64,000 bases of DNA from Flavobacteriales bacterium (lineage in GTDB: Bacteria; Bacteroidota; Bacteroidia; Flavobacteriales; Schleiferiaceae): the NCBI GenBank assembly GCA_017795025.1, contig CP051243.1:1550001-1614000 (forward strand), read 5' to 3'. Below, in pieces: positions 1-8,014 of this stretch (its first letter is position 1; each line of letters opens with the position of its first letter). The notes beneath the pieces are model-generated. The model was given only the letters and a program-made list of their open reading frames with translations. It did no database searches and had not been told where the DNA came from. A program made the translations under genes and the position numbers.

Positions 1-540
1 GTGGTCTCTGAAACTAGCATAAAAAGAAAGGTTATCACCAAAGTAGGAAATCATCTCGCCCATCCCGTAGCTATGGAAAAAATTGGCATTGGTTGAACTT
101 ATAAATCGTATACCATACACGGGCCTAAAAAGAGCGCGATACTTGCCTTCATTCCAGGTTAATTCTGGAGGTAAAAAGTGCAAACGCATAGGGTTGTCTT
201 TAGCTAAAAGTTCAAAGCGTCCCTCTTTGGCTTTATTTTGCTCCAAACTATACTCCGACAAGTAAATCTCTAGTTCCGCTATTTGAGCTTTTGATAATTC
301 CTCTCGACGCTTATTTGCTTCGACTAGCCAATCTGCAATTTGTTCACGGCTATAGGGTTTAATCGCGGTATTTACCTCTATTATATGTTGTGAATATAAT
401 TGATCAATGAAATCATAAATAGCCTCATTACGAACATGTTCGTAAGCTATCTGCCCGTGCAGATTCAAGCTCAAAAAAAACGTTAATCCGCAAAAAACAA
501 AAGAATAGGTAGGAAATAACTTGAACGTACTCAAAATCAT
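1..540 (-). CDS. Wzi-like outer-membrane beta-barrel protein, N-terminal part (runs off window)
   Basis: An open frame of 180 codons starts with ATG at 540 and continues past the left edge, so only the N-terminus is visible. Residues 1-35 look like a signal peptide: a hydrophobic stretch around FVFCGLTFFLSLNLHG followed by Gln. After it come a helical segment (AIYDFIDQLYSQHIIEVN), the phrase AIKPYSREQIADWL and, from about residue 125, a stretch suggesting the first barrel strands. This layout resembles the capsule-assembly Wzi-like barrel family of Bacteroidota, which holds or organises polysaccharide at the outer membrane. It lies 13 bases after the epimerase gene and is probably the last visible member of the same operon. 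The family assignment is by recognition only and the barrel is not visible. Confidence 0.6.
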   Translation of the reverse strand, partial: MILSTFKLFPTYSFVFCGLTFFLSLNLHGQIAYEHVRNEAIYDFIDQLYSQHIIEVNTAIKPYSREQIADWLVEANKRREELSKAQIAELEIYLSEYSLEQNKAKEGRFELLAKDNPMRLHFLPPELTWNEGKYRALFRPVYGIRFISSTNANFFHSYGMGEMISYFGDNLSFYASFRDH

Positions 541-553
541 TAGTTCATTGGCG

Positions 554-1528
554 CTAAGATCCGTACTGTTTCCTAAACCATTCAAAGGTGCGCTTTATTC
601 CTTCAGATAAACGGACCTGTGGATTATAACCAAACAGATTTTTTGCTTTTTCAATTGAAGCCAAACTATGAGGAACATCTCCTTCCCTTGAAGGACCAAA
701 TTTTGGTTCTAGATCAACCTGCGCTGCCGATTTGATTGCCGCCCATAATTCGAGTAAATCCGTCCGTTCGCCAACAGCAATATTTACAACTTCATGTTTA
801 TCCAGATTGGGTGTTTCAAGGAGGGCTTTAATATTGGCTTGAACTGCATTCTCGACAAAGGTGAAATCACGTGAATTGCTGCCGTCGCCATTTATAACAG
901 GCTGCTGCTTATTTAGAGCGGCCTTCATAAATAATGGGATTACCGCAGCATAAGGGTTATTGGGGTTTTGGTTTGGACCGAAAATATTAAAATACCTTAA
1001 ACCAATCGTATGAAAGCCATACACCTTGCTAAACACATCTCCGTACAATTCGTTAACCCATTTGGTAACTGCATAAGGAGATAAAGGACGTCCTTCCTCT
1101 CCCTCGATTTTTGGAAGAGCTTCACTGTCACCAAAACTAGAGGAACTTGCAGCATATACCATACGCCGTAAACTACGGGATTCCTTTGCTGCAATAAGCA
1201 TATTTAAATGCCCCCCTATATTCACTGAATTGGTGTTAGCCGGGTCCTTAATAGATCTTGGCACCGAACCCAATGCAGCTTGGTGACTAATAAACTCTAT
1301 TTGATCAACTGCAGTCCTGCAAGTCTCAATATCACAAATATCTCCTTCTATAAACTCAAAATTATTGAACTCTAAGAAAGGTTGGATATTTTGAATATAG
1401 CCATTCGAAAGGTTGTCTAGGACCCGAACTAGACCCGCACCTTCCTCTAAGAGGTGCTGAACAAGGTTTGAACCAACAAATCCTGCCCCTCCGGTTACTA
1501 AAAATTTTCTTCCTTTTACTAAATTCAT
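554..1528 (-). CDS. UDP-N-acetylglucosamine 4-epimerase, WbpP/TviC type
   Basis: A short-chain dehydrogenase-type sugar epimerase of 324 residues. The NAD-binding Rossmann motif GGAGFVGSNLV is at the N-terminus, and the catalytic YxxxK lies in LSPYAVTKWVNELY. The phrases QAALGSVPRSIKDP and GLRYFNIFGPNQNPNNPYAA are close to WbpP/TviC, which interconvert UDP-GlcNAc(A) and UDP-GalNAc(A), rather than to GalE. A WbpA/TviB-type dehydrogenase lies at 21163-22464 in the same run. The pair would give UDP-GalNAcA, as in the Vi antigen and Pseudomonas O6 pathways. The order of reactions and exact substrate are inferred. An 80-base gap with no obvious promoter separates it from wecB upstream. Confidence 0.8.
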   Translation of the reverse strand: MNLVKGRKFLVTGGAGFVGSNLVQHLLEEGAGLVRVLDNLSNGYIQNIQPFLEFNNFEFIEGDICDIETCRTAVDQIEFISHQAALGSVPRSIKDPANTNSVNIGGHLNMLIAAKESRSLRRMVYAASSSSFGDSEALPKIEGEEGRPLSPYAVTKWVNELYGDVFSKVYGFHTIGLRYFNIFGPNQNPNNPYAAVIPLFMKAALNKQQPVINGDGSNSRDFTFVENAVQANIKALLETPNLDKHEVVNIAVGERTDLLELWAAIKSAAQVDLEPKFGPSREGDVPHSLASIEKAKNLFGYNPQVRLSEGIKRTFEWFRKQYGS

Positions 1529-1608
1529 GGATATAACCCCTTCATTAATATTAATTCACTTTGCGTTTCAATTTTCTTACAAGAAGCTTCCTACCTGATT
1601 TCTCCAGA

Positions 1609-2745
1609 CTAAGACGCATCAATAATAGCTTGAACGCAGCGACCAGCAACCTTGCCGTCCCAAAGTTCAGGTCGTTCGGGTCTGCGGTCCATTGTGAGGG
1701 TATTTCTGTATTCTTCGCGAATTCTTTCAATATTATTGCCAACTAATACTGAAGCACCTCCATGATCCCTAAGGGTTATTGGTCTTTCGGTATTCCATCG
1801 CAAGGTCAAACAAGGAGTACCTAGCACCGTACATTCCTCTTGCAGCCCTCCACTGTCAGTAAGCATAATTCTAGACTCCAAATTCATCTTCATCATTTGA
1901 TGATAACCCAATGGATCCAGCAGATATACACTAGGATGTGAGCTAACTGCTTCCAACAAATTAAACTCCCTCAGGCGATTAAGTGTCCGAGGATGTACTG
2001 GCCACACAATAGGCATTTCCTTACTCACTTCATTTAAAAGAAATCCAACAATGTTGCTCAGGATTTCTTTATCATCCACATTGGATGGGCGATGCATGGT
2101 TAAAAGCGCAAATCCATTATTCAATTTAGCTCTAGATGTTGAATCTTGTTCCTTTGAAGTATTCCTTGTAATGATTTCATCTATTTCTAAGGATTCTGCT
2201 TTCGAACGATTCTTTTCCAGGGTATCAATCATAATATTGCCAACAAACCTGATAGCATTCTCAGGCGTTCCTTCCTTGCGAAGATTTTCAGAAGACAAGG
2301 TATCTGGAGTCAATAACAGGTCTGATAATCGATCCGTCACCAAACGATTTACTTCTTCTGGCATTCGTATGTCTCCCGATCTTAGTCCAGCTTCTATATG
2401 GCATACTTTAATGTGCTGTTTTTTAGCAGTTACCGAACAAGCTAAAGTGGCATTCACATCTCCTACCACTACAACCCAATCAGGTTTATGTTCCAATAAA
2501 ACCTTTTCAAACTCAATCATTGTTCGCCCCACCTGCTCGGCATGGCTTCCAGAACCAATACCTAAATTGATATCAGCAGGTGGGATTCCTAGAGAATCCA
2601 TGAACTGCTGCGACATCTTATCATCATAATGCTGCCCTGTATGAACTAAAATATGTTCAAGGCCTTCTGTCGCTTTAACAGACTCAATAAAAGGAGCGAT
2701 TTTCATAAAGTTGGGACGCGCGCCAACTACTGACATAATTCTCAT
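1609..2745 (-). CDS. wecB: UDP-N-acetylglucosamine 2-epimerase (non-hydrolysing), copy 1
   Basis: A full-length 378-residue member of the WecB family, which interconverts UDP-GlcNAc and UDP-ManNAc. The N-terminus VVGARPNFMKIAPFI and HTGQHYDDKMS are signature segments. CHIEAGLRSGDIRMPEEVNR, LTMHRPSNVD and LTDSGGLQEECTVLG complete the two-domain GT-B-like fold. The start codon overlaps the stop of the DUF354 gene by 4 bases (ATGA), so the two are probably translationally coupled. UDP-ManNAc could be used directly or oxidised to UDP-ManNAcA by a dehydrogenase such as the one at 21163-22464. A second, divergent copy lies at 44270-45325. Confidence 0.92.
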   Translation of the reverse strand: MRIMSVVGARPNFMKIAPFIESVKATEGLEHILVHTGQHYDDKMSQQFMDSLGIPPADINLGIGSGSHAEQVGRTMIEFEKVLLEHKPDWVVVVGDVNATLACSVTAKKQHIKVCHIEAGLRSGDIRMPEEVNRLVTDRLSDLLLTPDTLSSENLRKEGTPENAIRFVGNIMIDTLEKNRSKAESLEIDEIITRNTSKEQDSTSRAKLNNGFALLTMHRPSNVDDKEILSNIVGFLLNEVSKEMPIVWPVHPRTLNRLREFNLLEAVSSHPSVYLLDPLGYHQMMKMNLESRIMLTDSGGLQEECTVLGTPCLTLRWNTERPITLRDHGGASVLVGNNIERIREEYRNTLTMDRRPERPELWDGKVAGRCVQAIIDAS

Positions 2746-3746
2746 TTTGATTCCCTTTTTATTATGGTTTCTACTATTCCAATAACCTCCTTCAATACGC
2801 CTTTACTTCTTTCTTGTTGACTATCTCGGCATTTGGCACCATCTACATAAGATTTAATTTCCTTGACATCCCTTGATTTGAATTCCCATCCTTTCTCCTG
2901 CATGATAATATCCACTGCCAAAAAACTCTTGCCAGGGAAAAAGCTTACAGAGGGTTTACCTAGCAATGCTGCTTCTCGTGCAAATGTTCCCGCCCCAGTT
3001 AGCATTGCCTTGGTGTAATGCACTACATCCAAACCTTTTAATGGACCATCGGGAATAAATATATTCTCATAACCCTTAGCATACTCTCTTTCCTCCGGAT
3101 ATCGTGGCATAAACAAGATATTCTCGTCCTTAAACTGCTCAAATATTTGAGGGACAATAGTTACACTATCTTTTGGGACGTATGAAGCCTTTAAATTTTC
3201 TGGTCTTACTGTAATAAATTCCTCGAATGGAAGAATATCTAGAAAATTTGGGTCCGGAGTGTAATTTGCAATGTAGATATCTTCTTTAAATCCATTGAAT
3301 TTAAAAATCTGTTCAGGTTTGATACTGTATTTTGACTCAATCCCTGAAGTTTGAAAGTATGACGGAAAAATGAAGTAACTCCCGTATTTAAAAGCAGGTG
3401 TTTTGTAGGAAATATCATTATCACTGAAAACAATAGAGGGCTTACCTCTTAGCCAACTTACCGCTGCAACATAGTTACCACCAAGGGAAAAGCTTAAATC
3501 GAATTTTGGTGTCCGCAACCATGTGTTAAAAATTCTCCAACCATTTACCACAAATTTCGCTATTCGATTTTTGCCGGCATAGGCTCCAATAATAATTGGT
3601 TTAATCCCTTCACGCTCTAATAGCGGTATGGTTTCGCTAAATTCTCGTGCTGTAATTATTAACTCATGTTTCTTTTCAAGATGCCGAATAATTGGCATTA
3701 AAACGCTAACATGAGGTGTATTTGTAATATCGATCCAAATTTTCAT
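2742..3746 (-). CDS. DUF354 family protein (glycosyltransferase-like)
   Basis: A 334-residue protein recognised as DUF354: MKIWIDITNTPHVSVLMPII at the N-terminus, SFSLGGNYVAAVSWLRGKPS and FSDNDISYKTPAFKYGSYF. The family has a GT-B-like two-domain fold and is common in bacterial and archaeal polysaccharide loci, often beside UDP-GlcNAc 2-epimerases as here, but its activity is not established. The segment MLTGAGTFAREAALLGKPSV resembles the nucleotide-sugar binding turn of GT-B enzymes. It directly abuts the acyltransferase upstream and overlaps wecB by 4 bases. A role as a glycosyltransferase in building the repeat unit is inference. Confidence 0.8.
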   Translation of the reverse strand: MKIWIDITNTPHVSVLMPIIRHLEKKHELIITAREFSETIPLLEREGIKPIIIGAYAGKNRIAKFVVNGWRIFNTWLRTPKFDLSFSLGGNYVAAVSWLRGKPSIVFSDNDISYKTPAFKYGSYFIFPSYFQTSGIESKYSIKPEQIFKFNGFKEDIYIANYTPDPNFLDILPFEEFITVRPENLKASYVPKDSVTIVPQIFEQFKDENILFMPRYPEEREYAKGYENIFIPDGPLKGLDVVHYTKAMLTGAGTFAREAALLGKPSVSFFPGKSFLAVDIIMQEKGWEFKSRDVKEIKSYVDGAKCRDSQQERSKGVLKEVIGIVETIIKRESK

Positions 3747-4223
3747 CTACTGAAAGGTTTTTATAACTTTTGCCGGTGATCCGACGGCTATTGAGTGATT
3801 TGGAATATCCTTGGTTACAACTGCACCTGCTCCAATAACGGCACCTTTTCCAATGCTTACACCTGGCATTAGGATAGCTCCTATTCCAATATGAGCACCA
3901 TCACCAATGTTAACCGGAGCCGTTTTTAAGGGACAGTCCATAACCGCTTGACCAATTTTGTAATGTTTTAAGTCGCGTTGATGACAAAGAATCATAACCC
4001 CTGCTGTAATCCAAACATTCTCGCCAATCGTTACAAGCGAAGGTTCAGAATCCTCGATGTAGGCAGTGCGGCTAATTTTTGAACCCTTTCCAACATTTAC
4101 GCCTCTTAGCCTATGAAGCATGGTAGTGATATGTGCAGGAAAAGTAAAAGGAATTAGAATGGATAATAACCTGATCCAAATACCTTTAAATACAGAACCT
4201 AAAGTACGCTTATTATTGGCCAT
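3747..4223 (-). CDS. Left-handed beta-helix (hexapeptide) O-acyltransferase, WcaF-like
   Basis: A 158-residue protein with hexapeptide repeats that form a left-handed beta-helix, for example VTIGENVWITAGVMIL, VNIGDGAHIGIGAILM and VSIGKGAVIGAGAVVTKDIP, ending in the usual NHSIAVGSPAKVI. Such enzymes move acetyl or another acyl group from acyl-CoA to a sugar hydroxyl or amine. The His in MILCHQRD is the likely catalytic base region. A second hexapeptide acyltransferase lies 2 bases upstream, followed by a sulfotransferase and a PaaK-like ligase, so this stretch looks like a set for decorating the glycan. Substrate and acyl group cannot be read from the sequence. Confidence 0.82.
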   Translation of the reverse strand: MANNKRTLGSVFKGIWIRLLSILIPFTFPAHITTMLHRLRGVNVGKGSKISRTAYIEDSEPSLVTIGENVWITAGVMILCHQRDLKHYKIGQAVMDCPLKTAPVNIGDGAHIGIGAILMPGVSIGKGAVIGAGAVVTKDIPNHSIAVGSPAKVIKTFQ

Positions 4224-4225
4224 TC

Positions 4226-4798
4226 TTATTTACGGTATTTTATCAATTTTGCTGGGATACCACCTACAATGCTATATTCCTTCACATCCTTTGTAACCAC
4301 TGCTCCGGCGCCGATAATACTTCCTTTTGAAATTTTTAACCCCGGCATTAAAGTAACCCTCAACCCTAGCCAAACATCATCTCCTATTACGGTTTGAGGA
4401 GTAGGAATATTACCCTGTTGTTCCATAGGGGTTTCTAAATCTATTGTTTCGTGGGTCTTCCCCAAAATTACCGACTCTCTTGCAATCATCACATGATTAC
4501 CAATCTTAACATTATCTAGTCGGACTTTTTCATTTACGCGACAATAATCACCAATTTCAATTCCTTTTCCATTTCCAACATATACATCGCGCATAACCCG
4601 GCTATGATGACCAACTTTCATAAATCCACGCATAGAATTCACTCGAAGCCAATTATACACCTTACCTCCCGGGAACGCATAATTCGGCAGTTTACTAGCC
4701 ACTGCATAGTAGAAAAGCAACGAAATGATACGTCTGATTTTTTTCATTGCACTATGTGTTAAAGGTTCTTTTGAACCACTGCTTGATAGGGGATCCAA
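4226..4798 (-). CDS. Left-handed beta-helix (hexapeptide) acyltransferase
   Basis: A second hexapeptide acyltransferase, 190 residues from the ATG at 4798. An alternative ATG at 4747 (MKKIRRIISLLF) lies 4 bases past the stop of the upstream sulfotransferase and gives a more typical 173-residue protein. I favour the inner start, because the extra N-terminus (MDPLSSSGSKEPLTHSA) falls entirely within the upstream gene. Hexapeptide repeats run from about residue 60 (VGNGKGIEIGDYCRVNEKVR) to the C-terminal SKGSIIGAGAVVTKDVKEYS and IVGGIPAKLIKYRK. It probably acylates a sugar of the repeat unit; the acceptor is unknown. Confidence 0.8.
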   Translation of the reverse strand: MDPLSSSGSKEPLTHSAMKKIRRIISLLFYYAVASKLPNYAFPGGKVYNWLRVNSMRGFMKVGHHSRVMRDVYVGNGKGIEIGDYCRVNEKVRLDNVKIGNHVMIARESVILGKTHETIDLETPMEQQGNIPTPQTVIGDDVWLGLRVTLMPGLKISKGSIIGAGAVVTKDVKEYSIVGGIPAKLIKYRK

Positions 4799-5597
4799 TC
4801 TCGTAAAATTGTTGATATCTACGATTCATTCGCCTCAATTTACCTATCTCCCTATCAATCAAATCCTGATTCTCAACTACGAGCTGCTGAAACTGCTCCT
4901 TGGCATACTCATACAATTGAATATCGGCTTGATTTAGACTTCTAGCTAGCTTCAATTCCTCTTCTGTAATTGAGGCTTTCGTTACCTTCTTTTTACTTAC
5001 CTTCTTCTTTATGTAATGAATCCCGCCCCAATTAAGCTTCTTTTTTAAAAGGATTACCGACTCATCAAAATTTTCAGTAAGACCGAGAAACAAGAAGTGT
5101 TTTTCAATATTACTCTTGGCTTTCTCCAACAACTGCTCATGAGGTAAATTTTCACCTGCTATTACTTTGCTTTGACCATTGTTGCCTTGATCATGGTATT
5201 TATCAATGTTTTTTACAAAATCTCCAAAAGTCGCTCTTTCCTCTTGAGGTATTAAGTCCCGGAAATAAGGGTTTGGCAAAGAATTGATGTGATTATAGAA
5301 GGAAATCAATCGTGAAATAGGTTCCCTAACTAATGAGAAGTATGCCGTTTCCCCATCGAAATATTCGTGCATACCGAAATGTTGATGTCCGCGAAATAGT
5401 TTAATCTTATTACGCTGTTCAGAAGGCAAAGATTTAAAATAATCAACAGGACCAGTCTGAAAACCCTTCTTGGTGATTTGAAAGACCTCTTCCGGCTTAT
5501 AATTGCGGCTAATAATAGTTTTTAGTGTGTTTCCCCCAGTTTTAAGCATGTGAAAAAAAATCACATGATCGTAAGAGCTACCAGTTGCTTTACTCAT
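4752..5597 (-). CDS. Sulfotransferase (Sulfotransfer_2-like)
   Basis: A 281-residue cytosolic sulfotransferase. The 5'-phosphosulfate-binding loop is HMLKTGGNTLKTII near the N-terminus, and the 3'-phosphate-binding segment is LVREPISRLISFYNHI near residue 110. Both are the hallmark PAPS-binding motifs of family 2 carbohydrate sulfotransferases. The C-terminal third is Lys-rich (KKKVSKKKVTKAS) and then helical. The start overlaps the stop of the PaaK-like gene by one base, and the stop lies at the start of the acyltransferase gene. It is one of five sulfotransferases here and probably adds sulfate to the exported polysaccharide or its lipid-linked repeat unit. The acceptor is inferred from context only. 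Confidence 0.82.
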   Translation of the reverse strand: MSKATGSSYDHVIFFHMLKTGGNTLKTIISRNYKPEEVFQITKKGFQTGPVDYFKSLPSEQRNKIKLFRGHQHFGMHEYFDGETAYFSLVREPISRLISFYNHINSLPNPYFRDLIPQEERATFGDFVKNIDKYHDQGNNGQSKVIAGENLPHEQLLEKAKSNIEKHFLFLGLTENFDESVILLKKKLNWGGIHYIKKKVSKKKVTKASITEEELKLARSLNQADIQLYEYAKEQFQQLVVENQDLIDREIGKLRRMNRRYQQFYEIGSPIKQWFKRTFNT

Positions 5598-6922
5598 TAG
5601 TCTTCCTTTAAAGCAATAATAAATTTATGTTTACCAGAAGCAGATGGTTTAATCCGCTCCACTATATTAATTTCAATATTCACCTCCTTACCTGCATGAT
5701 GCGATAGATTCTCACGGATTTTTATTTGGTCACTTTCCGTAAATTCAGGTTTAGGAACGAGGTTAACCCTAATATCTAATGGGCTTATTTGCTCTATCTG
5801 ATAAGAGTACAATTCAAAAAGTCGAAAAAACAAGGTAAATGCTGGACCAGCCAAGATATTGCCATTACCTAATTTAATTCGTTCTGTGGTGCGGCCAATA
5901 ATTCGTTTAAGTTTTGGACTATTTCTTCCACATGCACAAGGTTTTGAATCGATACTAGCTAAATCACCTGGAGCATACCTGAGGATTGGCATTGAATAAT
6001 TATGCCAGTTAGTAAAGGCCAATTCCACAATTTCTTCCCCATCATAGTTCACTTCTTTATTGAGGAATTCGCAATATGCAGATTCTAATGATATGTGAAA
6101 ACCTCTTTCTATTCCACACTCACTAGCATGACCTCCACTGTCCGCACAACCATACTGATCGTACACTTTGGTCTGAAATGCTTCTTCTATGATTTTTCGA
6201 TGAGCTTCCTGAAGAACTTCAGCAGTTGTAAATACCGCCTTCATGGGAAGTGTACCTTCAGTCTTGATTATGTACTCCGCAAAGCTTAACAAACTAGTAG
6301 GATACCCCCTCAAATATTGGAATTTCTTCCTTTTTAGATAGCGCTTGGCGCGAGCAAACGCCTCATCATTATAATGGGCCATTGGAAAAGGGTGAAACCC
6401 CGTTATCTTATTCCAAATAAACCTTTTAAGATTAAAGCCTGCTTCAGGAATTAAGGAACCGCCTGCGAAGATTCCCATTCTTCTTCCTAGCCTATATCCT
6501 GAATAAGACCAATCTCTTAATTTAAGAGCCCATCCCATGCTCCAAGCTTCTCTATCACTGTAATATACCAAGGGGGCTCCAGTCGTTCCCCCGGTACTAC
6601 GTTTCGATGGATTATACTTTTCTTTGTTATCAGCTAATAAGTCTTGAAGATTATCTCGAATGTCTTCTCTTCGCATTACAGGAAATAAGCTGATATCCTC
6701 TATCGATTTAATATCGCGCCTTTCAATTCCCTTTTGCTTACAATAATTAATATAAAAGGGAGAATGATTAAAAATATGGTCTATTAATGCATGAAACTTT
6801 TCTTCTTGAAAAGAGGCTATTTGTTCTTTGGACCAATACTGAGATTTAATCAGAAATTTGGTCCAATAATCAATTCGCGATTTACTCAAGCGATCCAAGA
6901 GCGTGGTTCTGATACTGTACAT
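5597..6922 (-). CDS. PaaK/CapK-like adenylate-forming enzyme
   Basis: A 441-residue member of the phenylacetate-CoA ligase-like (PaaK/CapK) group. The nucleotide-binding loop is SKRSTGGTTGAPLVYYSD (near residue 115), followed by the acyl-binding core VYDQYGCADSGGHASECG and the C-terminal RIIGRTTERIKLGNG hinge. A Cys pair lies in DSKPCACGRNS. True PaaK makes phenylacetyl-CoA, but homologues in capsule loci have no settled reaction and are thought to activate an acid for attachment to the glycan. It is wedged between a glycosyltransferase (3-base gap) and a sulfotransferase (1-base overlap), close to two acyltransferases that could use an activated acyl group. That link is inference. Confidence 0.78.
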   Translation of the reverse strand: MYSIRTTLLDRLSKSRIDYWTKFLIKSQYWSKEQIASFQEEKFHALIDHIFNHSPFYINYCKQKGIERRDIKSIEDISLFPVMRREDIRDNLQDLLADNKEKYNPSKRSTGGTTGAPLVYYSDREAWSMGWALKLRDWSYSGYRLGRRMGIFAGGSLIPEAGFNLKRFIWNKITGFHPFPMAHYNDEAFARAKRYLKRKKFQYLRGYPTSLLSFAEYIIKTEGTLPMKAVFTTAEVLQEAHRKIIEEAFQTKVYDQYGCADSGGHASECGIERGFHISLESAYCEFLNKEVNYDGEEIVELAFTNWHNYSMPILRYAPGDLASIDSKPCACGRNSPKLKRIIGRTTERIKLGNGNILAGPAFTLFFRLFELYSYQIEQISPLDIRVNLVPKPEFTESDQIKIRENLSHHAGKEVNIEINIVERIKPSASGKHKFIIALKED

Positions 6923-6925
6923 TCG

Positions 6926-8014
6926 CTAGCTTAAGCTTTTAAATACCTCCCTCCATTTATTCTGCGCACTTAAAAAGGAATGATGATTTTCGATAAGTAG
7001 CCTTCCTTTATTAATCATTTTGGTTCGTTCGCTCTCGTCCATATCCAATGCTTTGTTCATCGCTTGCTCTATACCGTCAGCGGAACTTTGCTTTATAGGT
7101 ATTCCGGTAGTATTCTCAACAATTAAATCAGGAATATTTCCAACCATTGTGGATAACACAATATTCCCATTGCTCATAGCTTCCATTATTGCACAGGGTA
7201 AGCCTTCTGATTTCGACGCCATTATAAAGAAACTTGCCATATCTAAAAATGGCTTAACATCAGCTTGAAATCCAGCAAATTTAACTGAGGATTCTAGACC
7301 AAGTTGCTCTACACGACGCTTCAAATTCATCTCTAAGGGGCCTGACCCTACGATAAGAAAACGAAGTTCTGGTCGATTGCGAGTAACTTTATAGAAACCT
7401 TCTAGGATTAACTCAATTTGTTTTATTGGATTTAAACGCCCTACAAAAATAAAATCAAACGTCTGATTTCTTTCGGCTTTTTGAAAGAGTGAGGTATCGA
7501 TTGTGCTATGCAGCGTTTTAATCTTATTTGCCGAAACTCCCCATTGCTCCCAAAACATACGTGACTCTTGACCTGGCGTGAATAGAAATTTAGCTTCTCT
7601 TGTTATTCGTTTTAACCACCTTCCCTTTATACCTTTAGGTGAAGTATTTTGTATTAAAAGTCCAGTTTGCGCAACGATAAAAGGCTTCCCAGAAAGCTTA
7701 GATGCCAAATGCGCAAAAAATGCATATGGAATAAAATGATACCCAATAATAAAATCGACTTTGTATTTGCGGGCATAAAAAGCGAGGTAGATTGGATGCA
7801 GAATCAAATGAAATATTGCAAAACGAGATAAGCTGGGTAGTTTTAAATATGACACTTTATCTATGGAATCCGCAGGTTTCTTTCTAAGGATATAAACCTG
7901 TTCTACCTCAGTCATTCCGGCAAGAGGTACAATTTTCGCTCTAAGTGTCCCCGGGCCCATATTGGCCGACACCAGAACCTTCATGCTCCTTGGTTTCTGC
8001 TCAATTACACTCAT
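6926..8014 (-). CDS. Glycosyltransferase family 4 (GT-B)
   Basis: A 362-residue GT-B glycosyltransferase. The N-terminal acceptor-binding half starts at MKVLVSANMGPGTLRAKIVP. The C-terminal group 1 domain has FDFIFVGRLNPIKQIELIL, FLIVGSGPLEMNLKRRVEQL and the sugar-nucleotide-binding EX7E region ASKSEGLPCAIMEAMSNG. The protein has no membrane anchor and would work at the cytoplasmic face, adding one sugar to the lipid-linked repeat unit. The ATG at 8014 overlaps the preceding gene by 4 bases. An in-frame ATG ten codons in (MKVLVSAN) is also a reasonable start. The sugar donor cannot be predicted. Confidence 0.85.
   Translation of the reverse strand: MSVIEQKPRSMKVLVSANMGPGTLRAKIVPLAGMTEVEQVYILRKKPADSIDKVSYLKLPSLSRFAIFHLILHPIYLAFYARKYKVDFIIGYHFIPYAFFAHLASKLSGKPFIVAQTGLLIQNTSPKGIKGRWLKRITREAKFLFTPGQESRMFWEQWGVSANKIKTLHSTIDTSLFQKAERNQTFDFIFVGRLNPIKQIELILEGFYKVTRNRPELRFLIVGSGPLEMNLKRRVEQLGLESSVKFAGFQADVKPFLDMASFFIMASKSEGLPCAIMEAMSNGNIVLSTMVGNIPDLIVENTTGIPIKQSSADGIEQAMNKALDMDESERTKMINKGRLLIENHHSFLSAQNKWREVFKSLS

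Noticed and set aside
2051-2629. A 192-codon plus-strand frame opposite wecB
   Set aside because: It lies wholly inside a clear wecB and reads as low-complexity Ser/Ile/Leu sequence, as expected of an antisense shadow.
4748-4798. The N-terminal 17 residues of the second hexapeptide acyltransferase
   Set aside because: They are encoded inside the upstream sulfotransferase gene and do not resemble the family; the inner ATG at 4747 is the more likely start.
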